Position numbers and translations under genes: made by a program
From: Hoeflea marina
GTDB lineage: Bacteria > Pseudomonadota > Alphaproteobacteria > Rhizobiales > Rhizobiaceae
Assembly: GCF_003182275.1 (NCBI RefSeq)
Contig: NZ_QGTR01000004.1
Location: 425,811 to 489,810 of the forward strand
Reading direction: 5' to 3'
Length of the DNA stretch: 64,000 nt
Shown: positions 42,846 to 51,565 of the stretch, piece after piece
How positions within the stretch are numbered: the first letter of the stretch is position 1
Layout of the letters: the number at the start of each line of letters is the position of its first letter
Notes under the pieces: model-generated
The model's input: the letters and a program-made list of their open reading frames with translations, nothing else
The model's database searches: none
Told to the model about the DNA's origin: nothing

Positions 42846-44261
42846 TCATGCGTCGAACGCGAAGATCTTGCCCGGATTCATGATGTTGTGCGGATCGAGC
42901 GCCTGCTTGATCTGCCGCATCACCGCGATTCCGGCCCCCATCTCCTCGATGAGATAGGGCCGCTTGCCCTGGCCGATGCCATGCTCGCCGGTGCAGGTGC
43001 CGTCCATTGCCAGCGCCCGGGCATTGAGCCGGCTGATGAAGGTCTTGGCGCCGGCAACCTCGGCCGGGTTGTCGCCGTCGATCAGCACCGAGACGTGGAA
43101 ATTGCCGTCGCCGGCGTGCCCGACGATCGGCGCGATCAGTCCGGCGCTGGCGATGTCGTCCTGGGTGGCGACCACGCATTCGGCGAGCCGCGAGATCGGC
43201 ACGCAGACATCCGTGGCGATCGCCCTCGAGCCCGGCCGCAGATGCAGGGCCGCCCAGTAGGCGTCGTGGCGGGCCTTCCACAATTGTGTCCGCCGTTCGG
43301 GCTCCTTGGTCCACAGGAACGGCCCGCCGCCGCAGTCCCGCGCGATGGCGTCGAAAGTCTCGGCCTGCTCGGCCACGCCGGCGTCCGAGCCGTGGAACTC
43401 GAGAAACAGCGCCGGTCCTTCCGGATAGTCAAGCTTCGAATAGGCATTGCACGCCTTCATCTGCAGCCCGTCGAGCAGTTCGATCCGCGCCACAGGAATG
43501 CCCATCTGGATGGTCATGACCACCGCATTGCAGGCCGCCTCCACCGTCGGAAACGGACAGACCCCGCCGGAAATGGCCTGCGGGATGCCCTGCAGCCTGA
43601 GCGTGACCGAAGTGATCACGCCGAGCGTGCCCTCGGAGCCGACCATCAGCCGGGTCAGGTCATAGCCGGCCGAGGACTTGCGTGCCCGGTGGGCGGTGCG
43701 GATCTCCTCGCCCGAGGCCATCACCGCGGTCACCGCGATGACGTTCTCGCGCATCGTGCCGTAGCGCACCGCATTGGTTCCCGAGGCCCGCGTCGCCGCC
43801 ATGCCGCCGATCGAGGCGTTGGCACCGGGATCGATCGGGAAGAACAGGCCGGTGTCGCGCAGATGGGTGTTGAGGTCGACGCGGGTGACGCCGGGCTCGA
43901 CGGTGCAGTCGAGATCCTCGCTGTTGACCGAAAGAATTCGCGCCATGCCGGACATGTCGATGGAAATGCCGCCCTGCGGCGCGTTGATCTGGCCTTCGAG
44001 CGATGTGCCGGTGCCGAACGGGATGATCGGCACGCGGTGATCGGCGCAGGCACGCACCACGGTCCGCACCTCCTCCGCCGACTGCACGAAGGCGACCGCG
44101 TCGGGCAGTTGCGGCGGTATGAAGGTGGTGGTGTGGGCGTGCTGGCCGCGCAGCGCCTCGCCGGTCTGCAGCCGATCGCCCAGTCGCTGCCGCAGCACGC
44201 CGATGACCGCGGCAATGCCGGCTTCGTTTCGCGTGCCGATGTCCGGATCACCCAGTCCCAT
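42846..44261 (-). CDS. FAD-linked oxidase (D-lactate/glycolate dehydrogenase type)
   Basis: 471 residues from ATG 44261 behind GGAGG. The FAD_binding_4 domain shows VPIIPFGTGTSLEGQINAPQGGISIDMSGM, GANASIGGMAATRASGTNAVRYGTMRENV and LMVGSEGTLGVIT. The C-terminal cap domain has GHAGDGNFHVSVL and GTCTGEHGIGQGKR. This is the GlcD/DLD type that oxidises 2-hydroxy acids and passes electrons to quinone or cytochrome. No GlcE/F partner is adjacent, so D-lactate is the likelier substrate. Confidence 0.9.
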   Translation of the reverse strand: MGLGDPDIGTRNEAGIAAVIGVLRQRLGDRLQTGEALRGQHAHTTTFIPPQLPDAVAFVQSAEEVRTVVRACADHRVPIIPFGTGTSLEGQINAPQGGISIDMSGMARILSVNSEDLDCTVEPGVTRVDLNTHLRDTGLFFPIDPGANASIGGMAATRASGTNAVRYGTMRENVIAVTAVMASGEEIRTAHRARKSSAGYDLTRLMVGSEGTLGVITSVTLRLQGIPQAISGGVCPFPTVEAACNAVVMTIQMGIPVARIELLDGLQMKACNAYSKLDYPEGPALFLEFHGSDAGVAEQAETFDAIARDCGGGPFLWTKEPERRTQLWKARHDAYWAALHLRPGSRAIATDVCVPISRLAECVVATQDDIASAGLIAPIVGHAGDGNFHVSVLIDGDNPAEVAGAKTFISRLNARALAMDGTCTGEHGIGQGKRPYLIEEMGAGIAVMRQIKQALDPHNIMNPGKIFAFDA

Positions 44262-44430
44262 GCCTACCTCCGGGGCGCAAAGCCCAATTCGGTCCGGCGC
44301 TTGCCGCACGAACCTGTTGGCGTAATGTGCAAACCCCGGCCCGCTTGTCCAGCCCGTTTGGCCGATCGGGACCGGCTTTGGCGTTTTGGCCGGCCCCGAA
44401 GCGCCATATCCGCCACCGAAGGAGCACCGC

Positions 44431-44913
44431 ATGCCATTCGACGCCCCCTTTCGCACGCCCCCCCGCGGCCTCGATCCTGACTGGTTCGACTACAACGGCC
44501 ATCTCAACATGGCCTGGTACAATGTGCTCTTCGACCAGGCGCTGGACCTGCTGTTCGAAAGGTTCGGCTGCGGGCCGGACTACCGCGAGAGCCGCAATCT
44601 CAGCTTCTTCGCCGCCGAAGCCCATGTCTGCTACGTCCGCGAGCTCAAGCCCGGATCGATGGTCTGGGCGACGGCGCAGTGGATCGACCACGACGCAAAG
44701 CGCATCCACCTCTTCCAGGAGCTCCGCCACGCCGATGGCTGGCTCGCCGCCACCTCCGAATCGCTGCATCTGCACATCGACATGACGGGGCCGAAGGTGG
44801 CGCCGATGCCCGACGACGTGATGGCGCAGCTCGTGGCCATGGCGGACAGCCATGCCACCCTGCCCCGGCCCGAGCGGGCCGGCCGCGCAATCGCCATTGT
44901 GCGCAAGCCGTGA
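44431..44913 (+). CDS. Hotdog-fold thioesterase
   Basis: 160 residues from ATG 44431, preceded by AAGGAG. The 4HBT-like sequence DPDWFDYNGHLNMAWYNVLFDQALDLLFERFG contains the catalytic Asp in the N-terminal segment, and SFFAAEAHVCYVRELKPG and HLHIDMTGPKVAPMPDDV follow. It matches the thioesterase type often linked with carnitine or betainyl-CoA metabolism, but no such genes are near. It converges on the ClC gene, with repeat copy B between. Confidence 0.85.
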   Translation: MPFDAPFRTPPRGLDPDWFDYNGHLNMAWYNVLFDQALDLLFERFGCGPDYRESRNLSFFAAEAHVCYVRELKPGSMVWATAQWIDHDAKRIHLFQELRHADGWLAATSESLHLHIDMTGPKVAPMPDDVMAQLVAMADSHATLPRPERAGRAIAIVRKP

Positions 44914-44948
44914 CGAGGACCGCCGGCTGCCCCACGAGCCGCCGGCTG

Positions 44949-45048
44949 GAGCAAGTCCAGACGAAGTGAATTTCACTTCGTCGCAGGACAATGCGTCGAA
45001 TCAAAAACCTGGAGCGCTTCTGCGATTGAGTGAAAAGCAGGAGCGCTT
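44949..45048 (-). repeat. Dispersed palindromic element, copy B
   Basis: Reverse-oriented copy of the element at 239-340, with the same 23-bp palindrome at 44960-44982 and the same flanks (CTGGAGCGCTTCTGCGATTGA on the plus strand at 45010-45030). It lies between the convergent thioesterase and ClC genes and ends seven bases before the ClC stop codon. Confidence 0.85.
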
Positions 45049-45054
45049 GAGGAA

Positions 45055-46869
45055 TCAGGAATAATGGTTTCGCACCACCGCCTGCGCCAGCTCCTCGCGG
45101 TCGATGACGCCGACGACGTCCTCGGCCCGCGGCACGCCGGCCGGCGTGTCGACGACGATGGCGAAACTGCGCTCGCGCCGGCTCATGCGGGTGACCACCG
45201 AATTGAGGTTGGAGGCCGGCGTGGCGATGACGAAGTCGGTCTTCATGATCTCGCCCAGGGTCTGGCCGCTGAAGCGGTCGGCCTGGTAGGGAATGGTGGC
45301 GAAACGCACATAGCCGACGATGCGCTGGCCGTCGGTGACGATGACGCGGTTGGTCTCGACATCGACGCGGGTGAGCGCGTCGGCGACGCTCATGCCGGTT
45401 TCGAGGACGTTGAAATTGCGCGACATCACCTCGCGCGCCGGCTGCACCAGGAACATGTTGGTGGTCCGGTCCGTGGGGATGGCGCGGCCACGCTTGCGCA
45501 GCTTGATGGTGTAGATGTCATTGGCCACAAGCGCCCTGCGGACGCCGAGCGCGATCGCCACGGCGAGCACCAGCGGCAGGATGATGTTGTAGTCGCGCGT
45601 CATCTCGAAGATCATCACGATCGCCGTCATCGCCGCCGAGGTGCCGGCGCCGACCATGGCGCCCATGCCGATCATGGCGAACATCGGCACCGACAGCCCG
45701 GCGCCCGGCATCAGCCACTGGCCCGCCGTGCCGATGGCCGCCCCCAGCGTCGCCCCCATGAACAGGCTGGGCGAAAAGATCCCGCCCGACGCGCCCGACC
45801 CCAGCGAGATGGTGGTCGCCAGCATCTTGGCGATGAACAGCGCCACCAGCAGCACCACGCCCATCTGGTTGCCGGAGAGGATGTCCTGGATGGTGGCATA
45901 GCCGACCGAGAGCACGTGGTAGTGGCCGGAGGTCAGCATGAAGAGATAGCCGAGGATCCCGACGGTGGCCATGCCGAGCACGTTGCGCAGATACTCGCTG
46001 AACCGCATCTCCTCGAACTTGTCCTCCATGAATTCGAGCACGCGCACGAACAGGAAGGCGGCGACGCCGAGCGCCACCCCGGTGAAGGCGGCAAGGCCGA
46101 TCTCGGCGAAGTTGACCGCGCTCGAGACCGGCATCTGCGTCCACAGCGGAATCTCGAATGCGGCGTCGGCGCCGATCACCTGGCGATAGGCATAGGTCGA
46201 GGTGGCGGTGGCGGCAACCACCGGCAGGAAGCTGCGCGGCGAGATTTCAGGCAGCAGCACCTCGACGGCGAACAGCACGCCGCCGAGCGGCGTGTTGAAG
46301 GTGGCGGCAATGCCGGCGCCGGCGCCGGCCGACAGCAGGATGATCTTCTGCGAACGGATCAGGCCGAGACGGCGCGCCAGCGTCGAGCCGAAGGAGGAGC
46401 CGATCTGGATGATCGGACCCTCGCGGCCGACAGAGGCGCCTGTGCCGATCGACAGCGCCGAGGCAAAGGATTTGACCACCGCGACGATGCCGCGGATGTT
46501 GCCGGAATTGTGGTAGATCGCATACATCACCTCCGGCACGCCGTGCCCCTTGGCCTCGGGCGCGAAGCTCTTCACCAGCCAGACCACGATCAGCCCGCCG
46601 ATGATGGGCACCAGGATGATGAAAGGCCCCCAGGGGCTCGGCTCGCCATAGACATTCGGGTCGAGATGGAAGGAGAACAGGCCGTAGAAAGAGATGTTGT
46701 AGATGATCGCGATCAGGTACTTGAAGGCGATGGCGCCGGCGGCGGCGACCAGCCCGACCAGGAAGGCCAGCCCGACCAGCGTCGCCAGCGTCACCTCGCG
46801 CTCGCCCGGCGGCGGACCGTCGTCGCGGGTGCTGACGGTGGGCGGAACCAATTGGGTCTGACGGGTCAT
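45055..46869 (-). CDS. ClC-family chloride channel/transporter with CBS domains
   Basis: 604 residues with 10 or more membrane helices. The anion-path motifs are GHGVPEV at 108-114 (for GSGIP), GREGPIIQIG with the gating Glu150, and GASGGIFSPSLFMGA. Two CBS domains fill about residues 475-600 (VMSRNFNVLETGMSVADAL, GQTLGEIMKTDFVIATPASNLNSV), which usually bind adenine nucleotides. It moves chloride across the inner membrane, as channel or H+ antiporter. It stands alone. Confidence 0.93.
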   Translation of the reverse strand: MTRQTQLVPPTVSTRDDGPPPGEREVTLATLVGLAFLVGLVAAAGAIAFKYLIAIIYNISFYGLFSFHLDPNVYGEPSPWGPFIILVPIIGGLIVVWLVKSFAPEAKGHGVPEVMYAIYHNSGNIRGIVAVVKSFASALSIGTGASVGREGPIIQIGSSFGSTLARRLGLIRSQKIILLSAGAGAGIAATFNTPLGGVLFAVEVLLPEISPRSFLPVVAATATSTYAYRQVIGADAAFEIPLWTQMPVSSAVNFAEIGLAAFTGVALGVAAFLFVRVLEFMEDKFEEMRFSEYLRNVLGMATVGILGYLFMLTSGHYHVLSVGYATIQDILSGNQMGVVLLVALFIAKMLATTISLGSGASGGIFSPSLFMGATLGAAIGTAGQWLMPGAGLSVPMFAMIGMGAMVGAGTSAAMTAIVMIFEMTRDYNIILPLVLAVAIALGVRRALVANDIYTIKLRKRGRAIPTDRTTNMFLVQPAREVMSRNFNVLETGMSVADALTRVDVETNRVIVTDGQRIVGYVRFATIPYQADRFSGQTLGEIMKTDFVIATPASNLNSVVTRMSRRERSFAIVVDTPAGVPRAEDVVGVIDREELAQAVVRNHYS

Positions 46870-47050
46870 GGGACTCTGATCTGCTGGCGCGGGAAGGCGG
46901 GAGGATGCCCCCGGTCTAGCCCACGCCTTTCACTCCTGACAACCCAAAACCGTCCAACCGCGCGGCTTTGTCCCGGAATCGCCATGGTTTGATGACTTTT
47001 CCGCGATTTTCGCCCCCCGCGCCGCCAGGAGGGCGCGCGGGTCGCTTTCG

Positions 47051-47953
47051 TCAGCCGAGCTTCGCCTTGAGGAACTCCACCGTCCGGCTCCAGGCGAGGT
47101 CGGCAGCCGGCTTGTTGTAGCGGGCGGCCGAGGTGTCGTTGTTGAAGGCGTGGTTGACGCCGTCATAGACATGGATGGTGACGTCCTTGCCGGCCGCTTC
47201 GAGCGCGCTCCGGTAGGCCTCGATGCCGGCATTGATGCGCTCGTCGAGCCCGGCATAGTGCAGCAGCAGCGCTGCCTGGATCTTCGCCGCGTCGTCCGCC
47301 TCGGCCTGCCGGCCGTAATAGGCGACGCCCGCGTCAAGATCCGGATCGTGCACCGCCAGTTGGTTGACCAGCCCACCGCCCCAGCAGAAGCCGACGGCGC
47401 CGACCGCGCCCGAGGCGTCCGGACGGTCGGCCATCCAGCGCGCCGCGGCCACCGCATTGGCCGTGGTCCGGGCGCCGTCGAGCTGGCCGATCATCTCGCG
47501 CGCCTTGTCCTCGTCGGCGGGCGTGCCGCCGACCGGTGAGAGGAAATCCACCGCCAGCGTCATGAAACCTTCCAGCGCCAGCCGCCGGGCGATGTCGCGG
47601 GTGTGCTCGTTGAGCCCCCGGTTCTCGTGGATGACCAGCACCGCCGGCAGCGGTCCGGAGGCGTCGGCCGGCCGCACCAGATAGGCCTGCATCTCGCCGC
47701 CGGGAGCGGGAAAGCTCGCCTCGGAGGCGGAGATGCGCGGATCGCCGTCCTCGACAAGCGCCGCCTGCGCCTGGCTTGCCGCCAGCATCGGCGCGATGGC
47801 CGCGGCCGCGGCGCCCGACCCGGCCAGCCGCGTCAGTTCCTCCATGAAGCGGCGGCGGTCGAGCGTGAGATGGGTGTAGTCGTCATAGGCCTTGATCATC
47901 TGCTGGGTGATCTCGGGCATTGCCGGATGGTCTGAGCTGGATCTGTCGGTCAT
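47051..47953 (-). CDS. Dienelactone hydrolase-family protein with twin-arginine-like signal
   Basis: 300 residues from ATG 47953. Residues about 33-65 carry RRRFMEELTRLAGSGAAAAAIAPMLAASQAQA, a plausible Tat signal although preceded by a longer N-terminus than usual. The alpha/beta-hydrolase part has VLVIHENRGLNEHTRDIARRLALEGF, the nucleophile elbow GFCWGGG (Cys, as in dienelactone hydrolase), DERINAG (Asp) and GVNHAFNND (His). It should cleave a lactone or ester in the periplasm. Confidence 0.88.
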   Translation of the reverse strand: MTDRSSSDHPAMPEITQQMIKAYDDYTHLTLDRRRFMEELTRLAGSGAAAAAIAPMLAASQAQAALVEDGDPRISASEASFPAPGGEMQAYLVRPADASGPLPAVLVIHENRGLNEHTRDIARRLALEGFMTLAVDFLSPVGGTPADEDKAREMIGQLDGARTTANAVAAARWMADRPDASGAVGAVGFCWGGGLVNQLAVHDPDLDAGVAYYGRQAEADDAAKIQAALLLHYAGLDERINAGIEAYRSALEAAGKDVTIHVYDGVNHAFNNDTSAARYNKPAADLAWSRTVEFLKAKLG

Positions 47954-48154
47954 GATGCGATGGCTCCCTCGTTGAATGGCTCGGACGGGCGCACGCGACG
48001 CCGCCCTCCGGTCAGATAGGACGGCAGCGGAAAAAGCCAACACCCCCGGTGCGCGGCTGTCCGTCACGGACTTTGCCACGCTCCGGTTTTGCCATGGCCA
48101 ACCGCCGGCGCCATGCTAGATACACAGCGACAAATCCAGCACGGGAATGCGACC

Positions 48155-48568
48155 ATGACCACTCACCTGCCCGCCGCCGACCCTGAGACCGACCCGCGCG
48201 TCCGCGCCGTCTTCGAGGACATCCGGCGGAGCCGCAACACCGATTTCATCAACAACATCTGGCGCTGGCTGGCCGTCGATCCGGCGCTGCTCGAGCGCAC
48301 CTGGGCCGAGGTCAAGGCGGTGATGGGCACGCCGTCGTCGATCGATCCGCTGACCAAGGAGATGATCTACATCGCCGTCTCCGTCGCCAACGGCTGCGGC
48401 TACTGCGTCCACTCCCACACCGCCGCCGCCCGCGCCAAGGGCATGAGCGGCGAGCAGTACGGCGAACTGCTCGCCATCATCGGGCTTGCCGGCAAGACCA
48501 ACCAGTTGGCCACGGCGCTGCAGATCCCGGTCGATGCGGCCTTCGACGCCGCGGCACCCCGGCCATGA
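48155..48568 (+). CDS. Carboxymuconolactone decarboxylase/AhpD-like protein
   Basis: 137 residues from ATG 48155. The AhpD-like core is DPLTKEMIYIAVSVANGCGYCVHSHTAAARAKGMSGEQYGELL, with the redox C-G-Y-C pair and the following histidine. Such proteins are small peroxidase or disulfide-type enzymes. Its TGA overlaps the ATG of the short frame that follows. Confidence 0.88.
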   Translation: MTTHLPAADPETDPRVRAVFEDIRRSRNTDFINNIWRWLAVDPALLERTWAEVKAVMGTPSSIDPLTKEMIYIAVSVANGCGYCVHSHTAAARAKGMSGEQYGELLAIIGLAGKTNQLATALQIPVDAAFDAAAPRP

Positions 48569-48690
48569 CCCGCAAGACCGCCGTGATCGCCTCCGCCGTT
48601 ACGGTCGGTCCCGCCGTTCCGCTTGCCCCTGTCCGGGCGGCGTCCGGTCTGCCCGTCGCCGGAACCAGTCCGGAAGGAAGCGCCCGATGA
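48565..48690 (+). CDS. Putative 41-residue protein linking two genes by start-stop overlaps
   Basis: The frame MTRKTAVIASAVTVGPAVPL... opens at an ATG overlapping the AhpD-like stop (ATGA) and closes in a TGA overlapping the corA ATG (GATGA). Four-base overlaps at both ends suggest translational coupling. The N-terminus is basic then hydrophobic, somewhat like a signal peptide. No ribosome site of its own is visible, and it could be fortuitous. Confidence 0.4.
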   Translation: MTRKTAVIASAVTVGPAVPLAPVRAASGLPVAGTSPEGSAR

Positions 48691-49661
48691 TCCGCATGTT
48701 CGACCGCGACGGCAGCGAGATCCTGCCCGGCGAGGACGGCACCCCGCCCCCTGGCCGGGTTGTCGCCTGGTACGATCTCGAAAATCCCAGCCACGACGAG
48801 GAGCTCCGCGTCGAGGCGGCGCTCGGCCTCGAGATCCCGAGCCGCGACGAGCTGCGCGACATCGAGCCGTCGAGTCGGCTCTACACCGAGAACGGCGCGC
48901 TCTACCTCACCCTCGGCGTCGCCTACCGCACCGACACGGATTTTCCCGATGTCACCGATGTCGGCTTCGTGCTCTCCGCCGACACGCTGGTCTCGGTGCG
49001 CTACGCCGACCCGCGCGCCTTCAGGCTTTTCACCGCAAGCCTGTGCCGCAGCCGGGACGGCAACGGCCCGGGCGACATCCTCACCCGGCTCATCGAGACC
49101 ATCGTCGACCGCACCGCCGAGATTCTCGAACAGGCAAGCCGCACCGCCGACGGCGTGTCGGCGCGGGTGTTCTCGACCGGAGCCGACAGCCACCCCGATC
49201 GCGCCACGCGCGACCTCGAGGCGAGGCTCGTCGAGATCGCGTTGCTGCAGCGGCTGGTGGCCAAGGCGCGCGAGAGCCTGATGTCGCTCTCTCGCGTCGC
49301 GAGCTTCCTGCAAGCCCAGCCGGAGTTCCGCGCCGACAAGACGCTCAAGGAGCGCTGCCGCTCGATCAGCCGCGACGCCCAGTCGCTGTCCGAGCACGCC
49401 GCCTTCGTCTCGGGCAACATCATCTTCCTGCTCGACGCCTCGCTGGGGCTGATCTCGGTGCAGCAGAACACCATCATCAAGATCTTCTCCATCGCCGCCG
49501 TCGTGCTGCTGCCGCCGACCTTCATCGCCACCATCTACGGCATGAATTTCCGCAACATGCCTGAACTCGAATGGGCCTGGGGCTACCCGGCGGCGATCGG
49601 CGCCATGGTGGTGGCAGCCGTGGTGCCGTATCTGTGGTTCCGGCGGAAGGGCTGGATGTAG
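48687..49661 (+). CDS. corA: CorA-family divalent metal transporter
   Basis: 324 residues. A large cytoplasmic domain with long helices (ARLVEIALLQRLVAKARESLMSLSRV) precedes two C-terminal membrane helices separated by the signature YGMNF: IIKIFSIAAVVLLPPTFIATIYGMNFRNMPELEWAWGYPAAIGAMVVAAVVPYLWF. It should take up magnesium or another divalent cation as a homopentamer. The ribosome site AAGGAAG lies inside the 41-codon frame upstream. Confidence 0.92.
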   Translation: MIRMFDRDGSEILPGEDGTPPPGRVVAWYDLENPSHDEELRVEAALGLEIPSRDELRDIEPSSRLYTENGALYLTLGVAYRTDTDFPDVTDVGFVLSADTLVSVRYADPRAFRLFTASLCRSRDGNGPGDILTRLIETIVDRTAEILEQASRTADGVSARVFSTGADSHPDRATRDLEARLVEIALLQRLVAKARESLMSLSRVASFLQAQPEFRADKTLKERCRSISRDAQSLSEHAAFVSGNIIFLLDASLGLISVQQNTIIKIFSIAAVVLLPPTFIATIYGMNFRNMPELEWAWGYPAAIGAMVVAAVVPYLWFRRKGWM

Positions 49662-49665
49662 GGGG

Positions 49666-50181
49666 TCACCGGTGCACCGGGCCATGCGCTGACGGCCTGC
49701 GCCGGGCCATCGCAGCTTCGTAGGCGGATTGCAATGCGGCGGAGACCGACCGCTTCGGGGCCGGAGCACCGAGATGCAGGTGCCTGAGTTCCTGCATGAA
49801 CTCGTCCCACAATTGCGGACCTCCGTCCTCGAGGATCCTGGCGCGGACGGAGAGCTCTTCCGATGCGGACGTGTGCCGCAAGCCCCAGCCACCCATGACA
49901 GCCATCATCGGCACAAGCTCGATCGCTTTCTCGGTCAGCGTGTGATGGAATTTCTGCTTGTGTCCCGGATCAGCGCTGCGCGAGAGCAGTCCGTTGGCGG
50001 TCAGGCGCTTGAGCCGGTCGGCAAGAATGTTCGAGGCGATCCCCTCGATGTTTTCGCCAAGCAAACCACGGAATGTGCGGTTGTGGCCGAACATCAGGTC
50101 GCGAAGGATGATCAGGCTCCAGCGGTCGCCGAAGGTCTCCAGCGTGAGGTTGATCGGACATCCTGAACGTCGCCTGTGCAT
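49666..50181 (-). CDS. HxlR-family transcriptional regulator
   Basis: 171 residues; longer than usual because of a C-terminal extension. CPINLTLETFGDRWSLIILRDLMFGHNRTFRGLLGENIEGIASNILADRLKRLTANGLL and KFHHTLTEKAIELVPMM fit the HxlR winged helix, with the conserved N-terminal cysteine. It is divergent from the RibD-C-like reductase at 50302, which it probably controls. Confidence 0.85.
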   Translation of the reverse strand: MHRRRSGCPINLTLETFGDRWSLIILRDLMFGHNRTFRGLLGENIEGIASNILADRLKRLTANGLLSRSADPGHKQKFHHTLTEKAIELVPMMAVMGGWGLRHTSASEELSVRARILEDGGPQLWDEFMQELRHLHLGAPAPKRSVSAALQSAYEAAMARRRPSAHGPVHR

Positions 50182-50301
50182 TCAATCGCCTCCCCGGACC
50201 GGTTGCAAAATCGAAGTGGTTTCCGGTGCCGTCGATTGATATCAAGCTGCAGGGCGCGAATGAAGGTGTTTTTCACATCGCCCGTCAGTGGGAGGTTCGA
50301 C

Positions 50302-50847
50302 ATGGCAAGGCTGGTGTTCGGAATGATGCAGTCACTCGACGGCTATATCGCTGGTCCCGAAAGCGGGCCCGGTCTGCCGGTGCCTGACGACGTGCTGCAT
50401 CGCCACTTCAACGATCACGTCAGGAGCGTCGCCGGTTGCCTCTATGGCCGGCGCATCTATGAAATCATGCGCTACTGGGAGGAGGACCAACCCGGCCAGG
50501 ACGAGACAGGGCTGGACTTTGGGGCAGCCTGGCGGGCACAGCCGAAATGGGTCGCCTCCCGGACCCTGAAGGCAGTCGGGCCGAATGCAACATTGATCGA
50601 CGGCGATCTCGAAGCCTTCGTGCGAAAGCTGAAAGGCGAGCATCAGGGCGAGATTGATGTCGCCGGGCCGGATCTGGCGGGGCAACTGACCGAACTCGGC
50701 CTGATCGATGAGTACCGGCTCTATTTGATGCCCAGGGTCCTGGGTGGCGGCAAGCCGTTCTTTTCCGGCCCCCGGCCGCCGCTGCGGCTTGTGGCCCACG
50801 CCCGGATCGGTGAATCCGCGATCAGGCTGACCTACGTTCCGGCCTAG
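50302..50847 (+). CDS. Dihydrofolate reductase-fold protein (RibD C-terminal family)
   Basis: 181 residues from ATG 50302, after GGGAGGT. ARLVFGMMQSLDGYIAG, GCLYGRRIYEIMRYWEED, GEIDVAGPDLAGQLTELGLIDEYRLYLMPRVLGGGKPFF is the RibD_C/YwjB pattern. Such proteins are NADPH-dependent reductases of unknown substrate, not true FolA. Divergent from an HxlR regulator. Confidence 0.88.
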   Translation: MARLVFGMMQSLDGYIAGPESGPGLPVPDDVLHRHFNDHVRSVAGCLYGRRIYEIMRYWEEDQPGQDETGLDFGAAWRAQPKWVASRTLKAVGPNATLIDGDLEAFVRKLKGEHQGEIDVAGPDLAGQLTELGLIDEYRLYLMPRVLGGGKPFFSGPRPPLRLVAHARIGESAIRLTYVPA

Positions 50848-51040
50848 CAGCGTCCTCCGCCCCAGGTGCCGACCTCCGACATCGCCGCGTCGAGACAGGC
50901 AGATACCGATGCACCCGCCTTCCTTGCCCGCCACCCCGGCACGCGCGCGCCGACAGCCCTTTGCAGTTCCCGGCAGGCTATGGCCTTGCCGGGAGCGATG
51001 CGGGTCGTGCCGACCCGCGGCGATGAGCGAACCGCCCGGA

Positions 51041-51514
51041 TCAGAGCCTGCCTTCGGCGAGCAGCTCGCGGGTGCGCCTGAGCGTGGACAGGAGCGCGGC
51101 CCTGTAGCCCTTGTCGCTGTCGAAGAGCGCCTGCTCGGCCCGTTCCTCGGGGCCGTCCGGTTGCCTGCCGCGCAGCCCGAGATAGCAGTAGAACCTGAGC
51201 TGAAGTGCGCCGGTTTCATCCTCGAACAGCTCGTTGACGATCGCGCCCTCGCGCGGCCCGGTGGCCTGGAAGAAGGTGACCTTCTGCAGCGGCTCGAGCG
51301 TGATGATCTCGCGCAGCTCGGCGCCGGCGATGGTGGCCTCGCGGACGAAGTGCGTCGCGCTCTCCTCGGTGACGTCGCAGCGGCTGCACAGGCCGGCCGG
51401 AAGGAACAGCCGCGCGTCACGGGCCTTGAGTTCGAGGCCCTGCCAGACCTGTTCGCGGGTAAGTTCGGTTTCGCCTTCGGGGTTCACCCGGACGGTGGCG
51501 GTTGAATAGATCAT
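51041..51514 (-). CDS. DUF1857 (SRPBCC-fold) protein
   Basis: 157 residues: MIYSTATVRVNPEGETELTREQVWQGLELKARDARLFLPAGLCSRCDVTEES, then ATIAGAELREIITLEPLQKVTFFQATGP. The LTREQVWxGLxLKARxA pattern identifies the DUF1857/AtaL-like ligand-binding family. Function unknown. It lies 51 bases from the NmrA-like gene on the same strand, so the two are probably an operon. Confidence 0.85.
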   Translation of the reverse strand: MIYSTATVRVNPEGETELTREQVWQGLELKARDARLFLPAGLCSRCDVTEESATHFVREATIAGAELREIITLEPLQKVTFFQATGPREGAIVNELFEDETGALQLRFYCYLGLRGRQPDGPEERAEQALFDSDKGYRAALLSTLRRTRELLAEGRL

Positions 51515-51565
51515 GTCGATGGTCCTTGGTGGATGGGACTGGAGGGATGGATCGGGATTGGTGGC

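Noticed and set aside
45064-46992. Plus-strand open frame of about 642 codons
   Set aside because: Antisense to the ClC gene; composition dominated by Asp, His and Arg and no recognisable motif.
50302-50847. A second folA
   Set aside because: Sequence fits the RibD C-terminal/YwjB group, not folate-type dihydrofolate reductase; the real folA is at 33859.
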